DNA from: Halorarius halobius | GTDB taxonomy: Archaea; Halobacteriota; Halobacteria; Halobacteriales; Haloarculaceae | Direction of reading: 5' to 3' | Length of the DNA stretch: 64,000 nt | NCBI RefSeq assembly: GCF_024298865.1 | Contig: NZ_CP101161.1 | Location: 331,227 to 395,226 of the forward strand | Translations under genes and position numbers: made by a program | Shown: in pieces, positions 17,033 to 26,198 of the stretch | How positions within the stretch are numbered: the first letter of the stretch is position 1 | How the letters are laid out: every line of letters begins with the position of its first letter | The notes under the pieces: generated by a model | What the model was told of the DNA's origin: nothing | Databases searched by the model: none | What the model saw: the letters and a program-made list of their open reading frames with translations, nothing else

Positions 17033-17056
17033 TAGCTCGCTGATGAACGTGTAGGC

Positions 17057-17239
17057 GTGCCCGAAAGTCCCGCGCCGGACGAGTACGACCTCCTGCTAGC
17101 GGCGCTTCCGACGCCGCTTTTCGCGGGGCTGGCGTGGTCGTGGGTCGGCGCGGTCGGCCCGGCGCTGGCGCTGGGCGCCGGCAGTCTGCTGGCGGTCGCA
17201 CCGCTGGCGTACGCGCTGTTCCTGAGCCCGCCCGCCTGA
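17057..17239 (+). CDS. Small two-helix membrane protein
   Basis: A 60-residue protein with a GTG start and acidic N-terminus (MPESPAPDEYDLLLAALPTP), followed by two hydrophobic helices (about 18-34 and 37-56). It has a TATA-like box placed for leaderless initiation and haloarchaeal codon usage, which supports a real gene. The function is unknown. It ends 3 bases before the convergent DUF5811-like stop codon. Confidence 0.65.
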   Translation: MPESPAPDEYDLLLAALPTPLFAGLAWSWVGAVGPALALGAGSLLAVAPLAYALFLSPPA

Positions 17240-17242
17240 GTC

Positions 17243-17569
17243 CTACCGCGCGGCGGGGTCGTGACGGCTCGGCGTGTTCTTCGCCTCCAGCGCCGCGCCC
17301 GCGGCGATTTCGCGGGCGAGCGCGTCGCACTCGTCGGTCTCGGACAGCGAGAACCCCGCCGAGACGACCGAGCCCCCGGGCGGCCGGACGGCGACGGTGG
17401 CCTCGACGCCCGCCGACGACTCGACGACTTCCGACCCGACGACGAACCCGTCGGGAAGCAGTTCGCGCGTGCGCGCCGCGACCGCCGCGCCGTTGCGGCG
17501 CAGCAGGCGGCGTTGCTCGGGCGTCAGCTCCACGGCCTCCCCATCTCCGTGTGGCGCGTTTCCGTGCAT
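17243..17569 (-). CDS. DUF5811-like conserved protein
   Basis: A 108-residue protein starting MHGNAPHGDGEAVELTPEQ. It has a helical N-terminal part (RRLLRRNGAAVAARTRELLP), a segment GFVVGSEVVESSAGVEATVAVRPPGG and a final helix. The pattern matches haloarchaeal DUF5811 proteins as I remember them. No function is known. It lies 50 bp downstream of the arginine decarboxylase gene on the same strand, so it may be co-transcribed. Confidence 0.75.
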   Translation of the reverse strand: MHGNAPHGDGEAVELTPEQRRLLRRNGAAVAARTRELLPDGFVVGSEVVESSAGVEATVAVRPPGGSVVSAGFSLSETDECDALAREIAAGAALEAKNTPSRHDPAAR

Positions 17570-17619
17570 CAGAGTTGCCACCGATACAGCCCACCCGCGC
17601 AAAAACCCATCGGCTCGGA

Positions 17620-18099
17620 TTACAGGATGGGGTCGCTATCGCCGTACGCCGCCAGGACGACCGCGGTCGTGTACGCCTCGGGGTCGGCGGGCGCGGAGAC
17701 GACCTGTACGTCGCCGTCGGTGAACGCCCAGTCGCGCAACTCGCGGCCCGCCGCGAGCCCCTCCTCGACGGTCGCGCGGACCGTCTCGGCGTCGGTGCCC
17801 GACGCCTCGTAGAAGATGCCCCGGCCGCTCTCCTCGACGCTCCAGCCGAGGCCTGCACAGGCACGCTCGGCCGCGCCGGGGGCGACGGTCCGACGACCCT
17901 GCACGACGGTCAGCCGCTCGCCTGCCGGCCCCAAATCGGGCGCGGTCTCGGCTATCTCGACGGTCGCGCCCGCGGGGATGACCGACGAGACGCGCGTGAG
18001 GTTGTAGTTCTCCACGCCCGCCTCGGCGAGCGCCGCGTCGTAGGAGGACATGGCCGTGGCCGCGGAGGCGGCCCCCCAGACGACGCGGATAGGTTCCAT
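17620..18099 (-). CDS. pdaD: Pyruvoyl-dependent arginine decarboxylase
   Basis: The enzyme decarboxylates arginine to agmatine. In archaea agmatine feeds polyamine synthesis and the agmatidine modification of tRNA-Ile. The 159-residue proenzyme is self-cleaved between Ser38 and Ser39 in NYNLTRVSSVIPAG, where Ser39 becomes the pyruvoyl group. A conserved Glu lies in GRGIFYEASG. Its length is typical. The Ser-Ser cleavage site is intact, so the product should be active. Confidence 0.92.
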   Translation of the reverse strand: MEPIRVVWGAASAATAMSSYDAALAEAGVENYNLTRVSSVIPAGATVEIAETAPDLGPAGERLTVVQGRRTVAPGAAERACAGLGWSVEESGRGIFYEASGTDAETVRATVEEGLAAGRELRDWAFTDGDVQVVSAPADPEAYTTAVVLAAYGDSDPIL

Positions 18100-18231
18100 G
18101 GTCGGCTGTGGGGGACCCGGCGGTAAGCGGGTTTCGGAACGCGCTCTCCGTGCCTCCGTCGCGGCCCCCCGGCCCGCTCGTCCGTCGGCCGGCGTGGTCG
18201 ATACGGCGGTCGTCCGGCCGATACGGGACCG

Positions 18232-18432
18232 CTACGAGTCGATGTGGTGGACGGCGTCCGGGGAGAGGAGACGACCGGTCGGGAGCGCGACCCACCCGTT
18301 CGGGAGGACCCGAACGGCCCCCTCGTGGAGGAGCTGTTCCTGCTCGAAATCCCCGTAGACGGTCGCGTTCTCGTACTCGATGGCGAACTCGTCTGCCACC
18401 GCGTCCCAGACTGATTCGGTCGAGACGACCAT
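18232..18432 (-). CDS. Small conserved hypothetical protein
   Basis: A 66-residue protein starting MVVSTESVWDAVADEFAIEY and ending LLSPDAVHHIDS. It is a compact alpha-beta sequence with acidic bias and no signal or metal motif. No family is recognised. It lies between pdaD and the PAN gene on the same strand. A longer frame beginning at 18483 would add 17 basic residues unlike the rest, so the internal ATG is preferred. Confidence 0.6.
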   Translation of the reverse strand: MVVSTESVWDAVADEFAIEYENATVYGDFEQEQLLHEGAVRVLPNGWVALPTGRLLSPDAVHHIDS

Positions 18433-18567
18433 GCCTATCCGAGATGGGCGTGCGGGGTTAATCTTCTGGGAGAACGGAAGCACGAGGAATCCACGCGGGA
18501 GCCGACCGACATGGCGGACGGGACCGGGAGCCGACGAACGCCGGCCGAGCGACGTGGAGAGCGTGCG

Positions 18568-19791
18568 TCAGTAGAACGCGACCGGGAGCCCCGATTCGGT
18601 GTCGTCCTCCTGAATCTTCTTGTAGGCGTCCCGGAAGTCCGCGGTCGCCACGTCCGTCCGGTCGTCGCGGATGGCGAACATGCCGGCCTCGGTGGCCAGC
18701 GACTCGATTTCCGCGCCCGAGAACCCCTCGGTTAGCTCCGCGAGTTCGTCGAAGTCGACGCTCTCGGCGAGGCTCATCTCCTGGGTGTGGATTTCGAGGA
18801 TGCGCTTGCGGCCCTCGTGGTCGGGTTCGGGCACCTCGATGAGGCGGTCGAACCGGCCGGGCCGGAGGATGGCGCGGTCGAGCATGTCGAAGCGGTTCGT
18901 CGCGGCGATGATGGAGATGTCGCCGCGTGCCTCGAACCCGTCCATCTCCGAGAGTAGCTGCATCATCGTCCGCTGGACCTCCGCGTCGCCGGAGGTCTTC
19001 GACTCCGTGCGCTTGGAGGCGACGGCGTCGATTTCGTCGATGAAGATGATGGCCGGTTCGCGCTCGGCGGCGAGTTCGAACAGGTCGCGGACGAGGCGGG
19101 CGCCCTCGCCGATGAACTTCTGGACCAGTTCGGAGCCGGCCATCTTGATGAACGTCGCGTCCGTCTCGTTGGCGACGGCCTTCGCCAGCATCGTCTTCCC
19201 GGTCCCCGGCGGGCCGTGCAGGAGGACCCCCGTCGGCGGTTCGATGCCGACCTCGTCGAACTGCTCGGGGTTGGTGAGCGGGTCCTCGACGGCTTCCCTG
19301 ACCTCGGTAATCTGTTGCTCGATGCCGCCGATGTCCTCGTAGGAGACCTCCGGCGAGCCGGTGACCTGCATCGCCTGCGCGCGGGCGTCCGTCTCGTCGT
19401 CGAGTAGCGTCTGGACGGCGAAGGAGTCGTTGATGGCGACCCGGTCGCCCGCCTCCAGTTTATCCGAGAGGCGGGGCGACACGTCGGTCAGCACCTCCTG
19501 GTTGTTGCCGTGCTGTTTCAGGACGACGCTCTCGTCGTCGGTGACCTCCTCGACGGTGGCGATGTACAGCGACGACGTCTTCAGCGCCTCGTTCTCGCGC
19601 TGGAGCTGGTCGACGTCCTCGCGGAGCTCCTCCTGACGGTCGCGGGCGGCCTCCAGTTGGTCGGCCAGTTCGTCGTGAACCTGCACGATGTCGACGAAAT
19701 GGTCGCGGAGCGCGTCGAGCCGCTCCTCGGAGGACATGTCGGGGTCGAGATCGAGTTTCGGCCGGTCGGGAAGCGACGGGCTGCGAGACAT
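18568..19791 (-). CDS. pan: Proteasome-activating nucleotidase (PAN)
   Basis: PAN is the hexameric AAA ATPase that unfolds substrates and feeds them into the archaeal 20S proteasome. The 407-residue protein has an N-terminal coiled coil (about 35-75, rich in [16 protein letters not shown]), an OB domain, and an AAA module with Walker A GPPGTGKT near residue 193, Walker [11 protein letters not shown] near 244, and arginine fingers in LRPGRFDR. It ends VAFY, close to the HbYX docking motif that opens the proteasome gate. Confidence 0.96.
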   Translation of the reverse strand: MSRSPSLPDRPKLDLDPDMSSEERLDALRDHFVDIVQVHDELADQLEAARDRQEELREDVDQLQRENEALKTSSLYIATVEEVTDDESVVLKQHGNNQEVLTDVSPRLSDKLEAGDRVAINDSFAVQTLLDDETDARAQAMQVTGSPEVSYEDIGGIEQQITEVREAVEDPLTNPEQFDEVGIEPPTGVLLHGPPGTGKTMLAKAVANETDATFIKMAGSELVQKFIGEGARLVRDLFELAAEREPAIIFIDEIDAVASKRTESKTSGDAEVQRTMMQLLSEMDGFEARGDISIIAATNRFDMLDRAILRPGRFDRLIEVPEPDHEGRKRILEIHTQEMSLAESVDFDELAELTEGFSGAEIESLATEAGMFAIRDDRTDVATADFRDAYKKIQEDDTESGLPVAFY

Positions 19792-19856
19792 CTGGCTGTC
19801 CGAGTTTGGACCGCCAGCGTAGAAAGGTCTTCGGGTCGTGGAAACGTCGAACCGCC

Positions 19857-21647
19857 TCAGGAGAGCGCTTCGAACTCCGCGACGTACGTCTCGTAGGCCT
19901 CGATGGCCGCCTCCACCGGGTCGGGACTCGCCATGTCGACGCCCGCACCGCGGAGCAGTTCCAGGGGATACTCCCGCGAGCCCTTCCGCAGGAACTCCAG
20001 ATAGCGGTCGGCCGCGGGCTCACCCTCCTCCAGAATCGAGTCGACGATAGCGTTGGCCGCCGAGATGCCCGTCGCGTACTGGTAGACGTAGAACCCGTAG
20101 TAGAAGTGTGGAATGCGCATCCACTCGCGGGTGATATGCTCGTCGACGGCGGCGTTGGCGTAGTAGTCGCGCTTCAGGTCGCCGTACAGTTCGTCGAGTT
20201 TGTCGGCGGTGAGCGCGCCACCTGCCTCGCTCAGTTCGTGGGCCTGCTGTTCGAAGTCCGCGAACATCGTCTGCCGGAACAGCGTCGACCGGAACCGCTC
20301 GAGATACTCGTCGAGGATATGCCGCCGGAGCGTCTCGTCCTCGACGGTCTCCAGCAGGTGGTGGGTGAGAAGCGCCTCGTTCACCGTCGAGGCCACCTCC
20401 GCCGTGAATATCTCGTACTGCGAGTAGACGTACGGCTGGTGCTCGCTCGACAGTTGGGTGTGTAGCGAGTGGCCGAGTTCGTGCGCCAGCGTGTACATCG
20501 AGGTCACGTCGTCCTGGTAGTTCATCAGGATGTACGGCTGGCTGTCGTACGTGCCCGCCGAGTACGCCCCGGAGCGTTTCCCCTCGTTCTCGTACACGTC
20601 GACCCACCGGGAGTCGAGGCCCTCGGCGAGCCGTCGCTGGTAGTCCTCACCGAGCGGCGCGACGGCCTCCGTCACCCACTCTTTGGCCTGCTCGTACTCG
20701 ACGTCCGGCGACTCGCCTTCCGTGAGCGGCGCGTACAGGTCCCACATCGCCAGCTCGTCGACACCGAGCCGCTCGCGTTTCAGGTCGACGTGCCGGTGGA
20801 GCACGTCGAGGTTGTCCTCGACGGTCTCGACGAGGTTGTCGTACACCGCGGGCGGGATGTTCGCGTCGTCGAGGCTCGCCTCGCGGGCGGTGTCGTAGTT
20901 GCGCGCATTCGCGAGCTTCGAGTTCGACTTCACGCTGTTCTTGTACGCCGTCGAGACGGTGTTGCGGTACTCCTCCCACGTCTCGAAGTAGGCGTCGTAC
21001 ACCCGCTCGCGGAACGCGCGGTCGGAGTTCTTCAGCAGGCTCGTGAAGTTCGACTGCGTTATCTCCCGCTCGTCGCCGTCGGGCGTCTCGACGGTCGGGA
21101 ACTGCATGTCCGCGTTCGACAGCATCTGGTAGACGTCGCCCGCCGCGCCCGTCACCTCCGAGAGGTCCGCGAGCAACTCCTCGATTTCGGGCGAGCGGGT
21201 GTGCGGCTTCAGCCGGAGCACGTCGTCGAAGTAGTGCTCGTACGGTTCGAGCGCGGGCTCGGCGTCGACGAACGCCTGGAGCGTCTCGCGGTCGACGCGC
21301 TGGAGCTCCGGTTCGATGAACGACGCGGCGCTGGACGCCTCGGAGGCGAGCGACTGGGCCCGGGCCGACAGCGCCTGGTACTCCTGGTTCGTCGTGTCCT
21401 CGTCCGAGCGCATCCGCGCGTAGGACGTGACGTCCGACACGGTCCGCATCAGCTCCTCGCGGAGCTCCAGCACCTCCAGTAGCGTCTCGGCGTCCTCGGT
21501 GACGCGGCCCTCGTACTGCTCCAGTTCGTCGAGCCGTTCCTCGACGGTCGCGTACGCCTCCTCCCACGCCTCGTCGTCGGCGAACATCGCCTCGAGGTCC
21601 CACTTGTGCTTCTCGTCGACCTCGCTACGTTCGGGTACCGAACTCAT
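19857..21647 (-). CDS. pepF: Oligoendopeptidase F
   Basis: PepF is a cytoplasmic M3-family zinc metallopeptidase that degrades short peptides, such as those released by the proteasome. The 596-residue protein is mostly helical. The zinc site HELGHSLH lies near residue 388, and downstream YSQYEIFTAEVASTVNE supplies the third ligand Glu. The start MSSVPERSEVDEKHKWDLEA fits the family. It lies 65 bp upstream of the PAN gene on the same strand, an interesting proteolysis pairing. It is divergent from the M28 peptidase gene. Confidence 0.94.
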   Translation of the reverse strand: MSSVPERSEVDEKHKWDLEAMFADDEAWEEAYATVEERLDELEQYEGRVTEDAETLLEVLELREELMRTVSDVTSYARMRSDEDTTNQEYQALSARAQSLASEASSAASFIEPELQRVDRETLQAFVDAEPALEPYEHYFDDVLRLKPHTRSPEIEELLADLSEVTGAAGDVYQMLSNADMQFPTVETPDGDEREITQSNFTSLLKNSDRAFRERVYDAYFETWEEYRNTVSTAYKNSVKSNSKLANARNYDTAREASLDDANIPPAVYDNLVETVEDNLDVLHRHVDLKRERLGVDELAMWDLYAPLTEGESPDVEYEQAKEWVTEAVAPLGEDYQRRLAEGLDSRWVDVYENEGKRSGAYSAGTYDSQPYILMNYQDDVTSMYTLAHELGHSLHTQLSSEHQPYVYSQYEIFTAEVASTVNEALLTHHLLETVEDETLRRHILDEYLERFRSTLFRQTMFADFEQQAHELSEAGGALTADKLDELYGDLKRDYYANAAVDEHITREWMRIPHFYYGFYVYQYATGISAANAIVDSILEEGEPAADRYLEFLRKGSREYPLELLRGAGVDMASPDPVEAAIEAYETYVAEFEALS

Positions 21648-21767
21648 TTGCCACCGTTTGCAGGCCGGCGGGTGTAAACGCATCGTCACGCGGGCGCCTT
21701 CGCAGGGACGAGCGGGCCAGCGGGCGGCGGGCGAGGGGGTTTTGCGGATGGCGGTCGACGGACCGGT

Positions 21768-23090
21768 ATGGACGACACCGCACGCACGCTCGCCGGCCGG
21801 GCGTTCGCCGACCCGTTCCCGTGGCGGTTCCTGACGGACCTCGTGGAGGCCGGCCCACGGCTCGGCGGCTCACCCGGGGAGCGGCGCGCCGCCGACCTCG
21901 TGGCCGACGCGCTCGGGGAAGCGGGCGCCGACCCCAAGACACGCCCGTTCGAGATGCGGCGGTGGACGCGGGGCGACGCCGCGCTCGCGGCGGGACGCGA
22001 CGGCGCCGACCGCTCGTTCGAGACCGTGGCGCTCCCGTACTCGCCGCCGGGCGACGTGACCGGCGACATCGTCGACGTGGGCCACGGCACGCCCGACGAG
22101 GTTGACGACGCCGACGTCGACGGGAAGGTGGTCGTCGCGGACACCGACACGCCGCCGGGCGACCGGTTCGTCCACCGGATGGAGAAGTTCGGCCACGCCG
22201 TCGACGCGGGCGCGGCGGCGTTCGTCTTCGCCCATCACGAGCCCGGCCAGCTAATCCCGACGGGCACCCTCCGATTCGGTCGTGAGGCGGCGGTGCCGGG
22301 CATCGGTGTCTCCCACGAGACGGGCGAGTGGCTCCGCGAGTACGCCGGCGACGGCCGCGCTCGCATCCGCGTGGACGCGACCACGGAGGCCGGCACCTCC
22401 CACACCGTCGTCGGGTCGCTCGGCCCCGACACGGAGGAGGCCGTCCTCGTGGTCGCTCATCTCGACGCCCACGACGTCGCGGAGGGCGCGCTCGACAACG
22501 GCTGTGGCATCACCACCGCCGTCACCGCGGCCCGCTATCTCGCGGACTGCGAGTTGGACTGCGAGGTCGTCGTCGCGGGCGTCGGTTGCGAGGAGACCGG
22601 CCTGCTCGGCTCGCGGGCGCTGGCCGAGGACCTCGACGTCGGCCGCCTGCGTGCGGTCGTCAACGTCGACGGCGCGGGCCGTCACCGCGATTTACGGGCG
22701 CTGACCCACGGCCACGACGGCGTCCGCGACCTCGCCGAGCGGGTCGTCGACGAGGCGGGCCACCCGCTCGCAGTCGGGGAGACGCCACACCCGTACAGCG
22801 ACCACTGGCCGTTTCTCCGCGAGGGCGTGCCCGCGCTCCAGTTACACAGCAAGGAACCCGGCACCAGCGGCCGCGGCCGGGGGTGGACCCACACCGCCGC
22901 CGACACCCGCGACAAGGTCGACCCCCGGACGCTCCGGAGCCACGCGCTGTTGACCGCCCTGCTGGTCAGGAACCTCACCCGCGCGGACCTCGACCCAGTC
23001 GACACCGCCGAGTTGCGCGAAAAACTCGAGGACGCTGGCGCGGAGTCGGGGATGCGCGCGGCGGGCGTCTGGCCCGAGGGCTGGAACTAG
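21768..23090 (+). CDS. M28 family zinc aminopeptidase with PA domain
   Basis: A 440-residue exopeptidase-like protein. The N-terminal region contains a protease-associated insertion (about 100-180, DADVDGKVVVADTDTPPGDRF). The M28 zinc site follows: His in VVAHLDAHD, Asp in GALDNGCG, the Glu pair in GCEETGLLGS, Asp in NVDGAG and a final His in GWTHTAADT. There is no signal peptide, so it should act in the cytoplasm on peptides. It is divergent from pepF; the intergenic space of 120 bp holds both promoters. Confidence 0.9.
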   Translation: MDDTARTLAGRAFADPFPWRFLTDLVEAGPRLGGSPGERRAADLVADALGEAGADPKTRPFEMRRWTRGDAALAAGRDGADRSFETVALPYSPPGDVTGDIVDVGHGTPDEVDDADVDGKVVVADTDTPPGDRFVHRMEKFGHAVDAGAAAFVFAHHEPGQLIPTGTLRFGREAAVPGIGVSHETGEWLREYAGDGRARIRVDATTEAGTSHTVVGSLGPDTEEAVLVVAHLDAHDVAEGALDNGCGITTAVTAARYLADCELDCEVVVAGVGCEETGLLGSRALAEDLDVGRLRAVVNVDGAGRHRDLRALTHGHDGVRDLAERVVDEAGHPLAVGETPHPYSDHWPFLREGVPALQLHSKEPGTSGRGRGWTHTAADTRDKVDPRTLRSHALLTALLVRNLTRADLDPVDTAELREKLEDAGAESGMRAAGVWPEGWN

Positions 23091-23914
23091 CGCGAGGCGC
23101 CCGACCGGAGCCGCTCGGCGACGCGGGCGCTCGTCTCACGGCTGACCCGCCGCTTCTCGAAGACGGTCCACGCGCTCGCCGCGGCCGTCTCGTCCACCTC
23201 GAAGGTGAGGTCGTACGCGACCCGCCGGAGCAGGAGCGGTTCGGGCGCGAGCGCGCCCACGCCCTCCGGACCGTCGACCGTCTCCGCGGAGAGCACGCGG
23301 TCGGCGAACGCGACGGGGCGGTCGCTCGAAGCGACGGCCGCTATCAGGCCAACTGCGCGGCGGACGAACTGGCGGGGGAACCCGCCCGCCGAGACGGTAC
23401 AGACCAGATACGCGCCGTCGCGCTCGCAGTCGACCGAGAGGTCGCGCTCGGTGCCCGTCTCGTCGGGCGTGAGGTTGTGGACGTCCTGTTCGCCGGAGAG
23501 CCGGTCGCACACCTCGCGTGCCCGCTCGTCGTCGGCCTCGGGCGCGTGGAGGTGGTACTCGTAATGCCGGCGGCGGGCGTCGTACTGCGCGTCGAACCCG
23601 TCGGGGGCGTCCGCGTGAGCCCACGCCCGCACACCGCCGGGCAGGTGGCCGTTGAGCGCCCGCGGCGAGAGCCAGTCCGGTGCCTCGAACGCGACCGTCT
23701 GCTGGACGGCGGAGACCCCCTTGTCGGTGCGGCCGGCGGCGCTGTAGCCGTCGGGCGGCGTCTCCGGCGTCGGCGTCACGCCGTGGGCCGCGAGCGCCTC
23801 GAACAGTTCGTTCTCGACGGTCTCGCCGTGTGGCTGGCGCTGGAAGCCGCGGTAGTCGGTGCCGTCGTAGGCGAGGCGGTACGCGCGCACAGCGGCCGGA
23901 GGGAGCGGCCGCAC
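23087..23914 (-). CDS. truA: tRNA pseudouridine(38-40) synthase TruA
   Basis: TruA converts uridines 38-40 in the tRNA anticodon arm to pseudouridine. The 275-residue protein carries AYRLAYDGTDYRGFQRQPHG at the N-terminus and the catalytic Asp64 in AAGRTDKGVSAVQQ, followed by HYEYHLHAPE. All family motifs are present and the length is normal. The 3' end overlaps the convergent M28 gene by 4 bp. Confidence 0.95.
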   Translation of the reverse strand: MRPLPPAAVRAYRLAYDGTDYRGFQRQPHGETVENELFEALAAHGVTPTPETPPDGYSAAGRTDKGVSAVQQTVAFEAPDWLSPRALNGHLPGGVRAWAHADAPDGFDAQYDARRRHYEYHLHAPEADDERAREVCDRLSGEQDVHNLTPDETGTERDLSVDCERDGAYLVCTVSAGGFPRQFVRRAVGLIAAVASSDRPVAFADRVLSAETVDGPEGVGALAPEPLLLRRVAYDLTFEVDETAAASAWTVFEKRRVSRETSARVAERLRSGASR

Positions 23915-23927
23915 TTAGCCGGACCGG

Positions 23928-24557
23928 TCAACCGCTCCCGCCCGCGCTCCCGGAGCCCCCGGAACCCCCGGCGCCGTCGGAGCCGTCGTCAGTTCCGTCG
24001 TCCCCGAGCCCGCCCCGTGCGTCGCTGACGTTGCGGGCCCACGGTGCGTACCGCGTCTCGGGTGCGAGTCCGCCCGCACCGCCGGAGGCGCCCGGGTCAC
24101 CGTAGTAGCCGGAGACGAGCACGCCGTCGTAGGTGACCAGCAGGGTGTAGTCCTCGGTCACCTCATCGGAGAGGTTGACGGTGGCGTTGTACCGCGTTTC
24201 GAGATAGCAGTCCGGAACGCCCGAGCCGCCCGACCGCTGAATGTCGAGTCGGTAGCGGTGCGGGCCGATTTCGTCGAGCCGGGCGTCGAGTTCCGTCGCG
24301 TTCGACCGGACGGGGACGGTGGTGTTGATGGAGAGCGCCCGCCCGCCGTCGACCGGCACGTTGGACGTGGTGGTGTTGCTCGACCGGGCGTCGCCGCAGG
24401 TGGTCCCGACCGTCTCGAACGAGTCGAGTTCCGCGCCGCCGGACATCGGCGGGCCGCCGCCCACCTCGGCGAGCGACGAACAGCCGGCAGTCAGAAGCAA
24501 CGCGACGACCGCAAGCGAAAGGATGCGTCTGGAGGGCACACGCAGAACAGGGGCCAC
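23928..24557 (-). CDS. Secreted lipoprotein, unknown function
   Basis: A 209-residue exported protein with a basic N-terminus, a hydrophobic signal and a lipobox LLTAGC (Cys26). The mature part is Thr/Asn-rich with several N-x-T/S sites that could be glycosylated, and three further Cys residues (TTCGDA, DCYLET). The C-terminal 35 residues are almost entirely Gly, Ser and Asp. No domain is recognised. It is followed 13 bp later by truA on the same strand. Confidence 0.78.
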   Translation of the reverse strand: MAPVLRVPSRRILSLAVVALLLTAGCSSLAEVGGGPPMSGGAELDSFETVGTTCGDARSSNTTTSNVPVDGGRALSINTTVPVRSNATELDARLDEIGPHRYRLDIQRSGGSGVPDCYLETRYNATVNLSDEVTEDYTLLVTYDGVLVSGYYGDPGASGGAGGLAPETRYAPWARNVSDARGGLGDDGTDDGSDGAGGSGGSGSAGGSG

Positions 24558-24599
24558 GCGGGAAAAGTAGCTACCGGAGGCCCAAACGCGCGCTGTCGT

Positions 24600-25907
24600 C
24601 TATTCGTAGTCGTCGTACGTCGGGCGGCCGGACGCCGGCGGGAACTCGTCGAGCGGCACCTGCGTCTGGTCGCCGCTGTCCATCTCCTTCAGCGTCACCG
24701 CGTCGTCCGCGAGGTCCTGTTCGCCGACGATGACGACCGTCTCGGCGTTGATGGAGTCGGCGTACCCCATCTGTGCGCCGAAACTGCGCCCCGAGACGTC
24801 CGTCTCGACGACGTGGCCGAGTTCGCGGAGCTGTCGGGCGATGTCGGCGGCCTCCCGTTCGGTGTCGCCCACCTGCAGGACGTAGTAGTCCGTCGAGACG
24901 GCCTCCTCGGGGTAGACGCCCGCCCGCTGGAGCAACAGCGGGAGCGTCGAGTAGCCCGGCGCGAAGCCGACCGCGGGCGTGGGCTGACCGCCGAACGACT
25001 CGATGAGGTCGTCGTAGCGGCCGCCGCCGAACACCGACCGCGAGACGTCGCCCGTCGCGTCGAAACACTCGAACACGACGCCGGTGTAGTAGTCGAAGCC
25101 GCGAGCGGTCTCCAGCGAGAGGTCGCAGAACTCGCCGGCGCCGAACTCCTCGACGGCCGCGAGCACGTTCTGGAGGTTCTCGACGGCCGCGGCTATCTCG
25201 TCGGTGCCGGCGAACGCGACCAGGTCGTCGAGGCTCTCCTCGGTGGTGGCGGTCACGAGGTCGTCGAACTCGGCGGCCTCGTCGTACGAGAGGCCCGCCT
25301 CGACGAGCAGGTCGTGGTACTCCGCGTCCGATATCTTGTCGCTCTTGTCGACCGCGCGGATGGCCTCACGGACGTCGACGTCGGCGTCGTACGACCGGAA
25401 GAGGGCGCCGAGGATGTCGCGGTGGGAGACGCGGAACTCGAACTCCTCGCCCGTCAGGCCGAGGTCGGTCAGCATCTCCGCCGCCAGCGCGATGACCTCC
25501 GCGTCCGCCCGCGGGTCCGACGAGCCGAAGATGTCGACGTTCGTCTGGTAGAACTCGCGGAACCGGCCCTGCTGGACCTGCTCGTACCGCCAGAACGGCC
25601 GCGTCGAGAACCACTTGATGGGCTTGGACAGCTCCTGACCCTTCGCGACGACCATCCGGGCGACGGTCGGCGTCAGTTCTGGCGTCAGGGTGACGTGACG
25701 GCCGCCGCGGTCCTCGAAGGCGTACAGCTCCTCGACGATGTCCTCGCCGGCCTTGTCGGTCCACATCTCGGCGCGTTCGAGGTGGGGGGTGCCGACCTCG
25801 CGGAACCCGTAGCGGCGGCAGGCGTCCTCGATAGTGTCGACGACCGCCCGCCGGGCGGCCATCTCCTCGGGGTAGAAGTCACGGAACCCCTTCAGTCGCT
25901 CGTACAT
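24600..25907 (-). CDS. hisS: Histidine--tRNA ligase
   Basis: This class II synthetase charges tRNA-His. The 435-residue protein starts MYERLKGFRDFYPEEMAARR and shows motif 1 near 15-60, motif 2 with FRYEQVQQGRFREFYQTNVD-like sequence near 110-130, the histidine-specific LETARGFDYYTG (His A region) near 270, motif 3 GFAPG near 320, and a C-terminal anticodon-binding domain. The length is typical. It is downstream of the small RHH-like gene on the same strand. Confidence 0.96.
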   Translation of the reverse strand: MYERLKGFRDFYPEEMAARRAVVDTIEDACRRYGFREVGTPHLERAEMWTDKAGEDIVEELYAFEDRGGRHVTLTPELTPTVARMVVAKGQELSKPIKWFSTRPFWRYEQVQQGRFREFYQTNVDIFGSSDPRADAEVIALAAEMLTDLGLTGEEFEFRVSHRDILGALFRSYDADVDVREAIRAVDKSDKISDAEYHDLLVEAGLSYDEAAEFDDLVTATTEESLDDLVAFAGTDEIAAAVENLQNVLAAVEEFGAGEFCDLSLETARGFDYYTGVVFECFDATGDVSRSVFGGGRYDDLIESFGGQPTPAVGFAPGYSTLPLLLQRAGVYPEEAVSTDYYVLQVGDTEREAADIARQLRELGHVVETDVSGRSFGAQMGYADSINAETVVIVGEQDLADDAVTLKEMDSGDQTQVPLDEFPPASGRPTYDDYE

Positions 25908-25955
25908 ACCCGAACGTCCGGCGGGCCGCACAGAACCCTTACGGTCCCACCGCGC

Positions 25956-26123
25956 TCACTCGCGGAGCCGCGGCTCGTCGTCGGTGTGCTCGTCGCGGAC
26001 CTGCTCGAGCCCGACCGCCACCAGCTGTTCGAGTACCGCCTGCTCCGTGAGCCCGTACTCACGGGCGAGAGCCTCTATCTCGCGGGCCTCGCTCTCCTCG
26101 AAGGTGAGCCGGTAGCGCCGCAT
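25956..26123 (-). CDS. Small ribbon-helix-helix-like protein
   Basis: A 55-residue protein with a predicted beta strand (MRRYRLTFEESE) followed by two helices (AREIEALAREYGL and TEQAVLEQLVAVGLEQVR), the layout of CopG/RHH DNA-binding proteins, and an acidic tail. A TATA-like element sits about 26 bp before the ATG, supporting a leaderless mRNA. It may be a small transcription factor. The assignment rests on secondary-structure pattern only. Confidence 0.6.
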   Translation of the reverse strand: MRRYRLTFEESEAREIEALAREYGLTEQAVLEQLVAVGLEQVRDEHTDDEPRLRE

Positions 26124-26146
26124 CGTTTGTTGTACTACCCCACACA

Positions 26147-26153
26147 CAATAAG
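26147..26153 (-). promoter_or_regulatory. TATA box for the RHH-like gene and possibly hisS
   Basis: CTTATTG on the minus strand lies about 26 bp upstream of the ATG ending at 26123, the leaderless spacing. Confidence 0.5.
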
Positions 26154-26198
26154 TACCCGTCAGACGGGCGTCGTGCGGGTGGCGACGCGGGAACCGCG

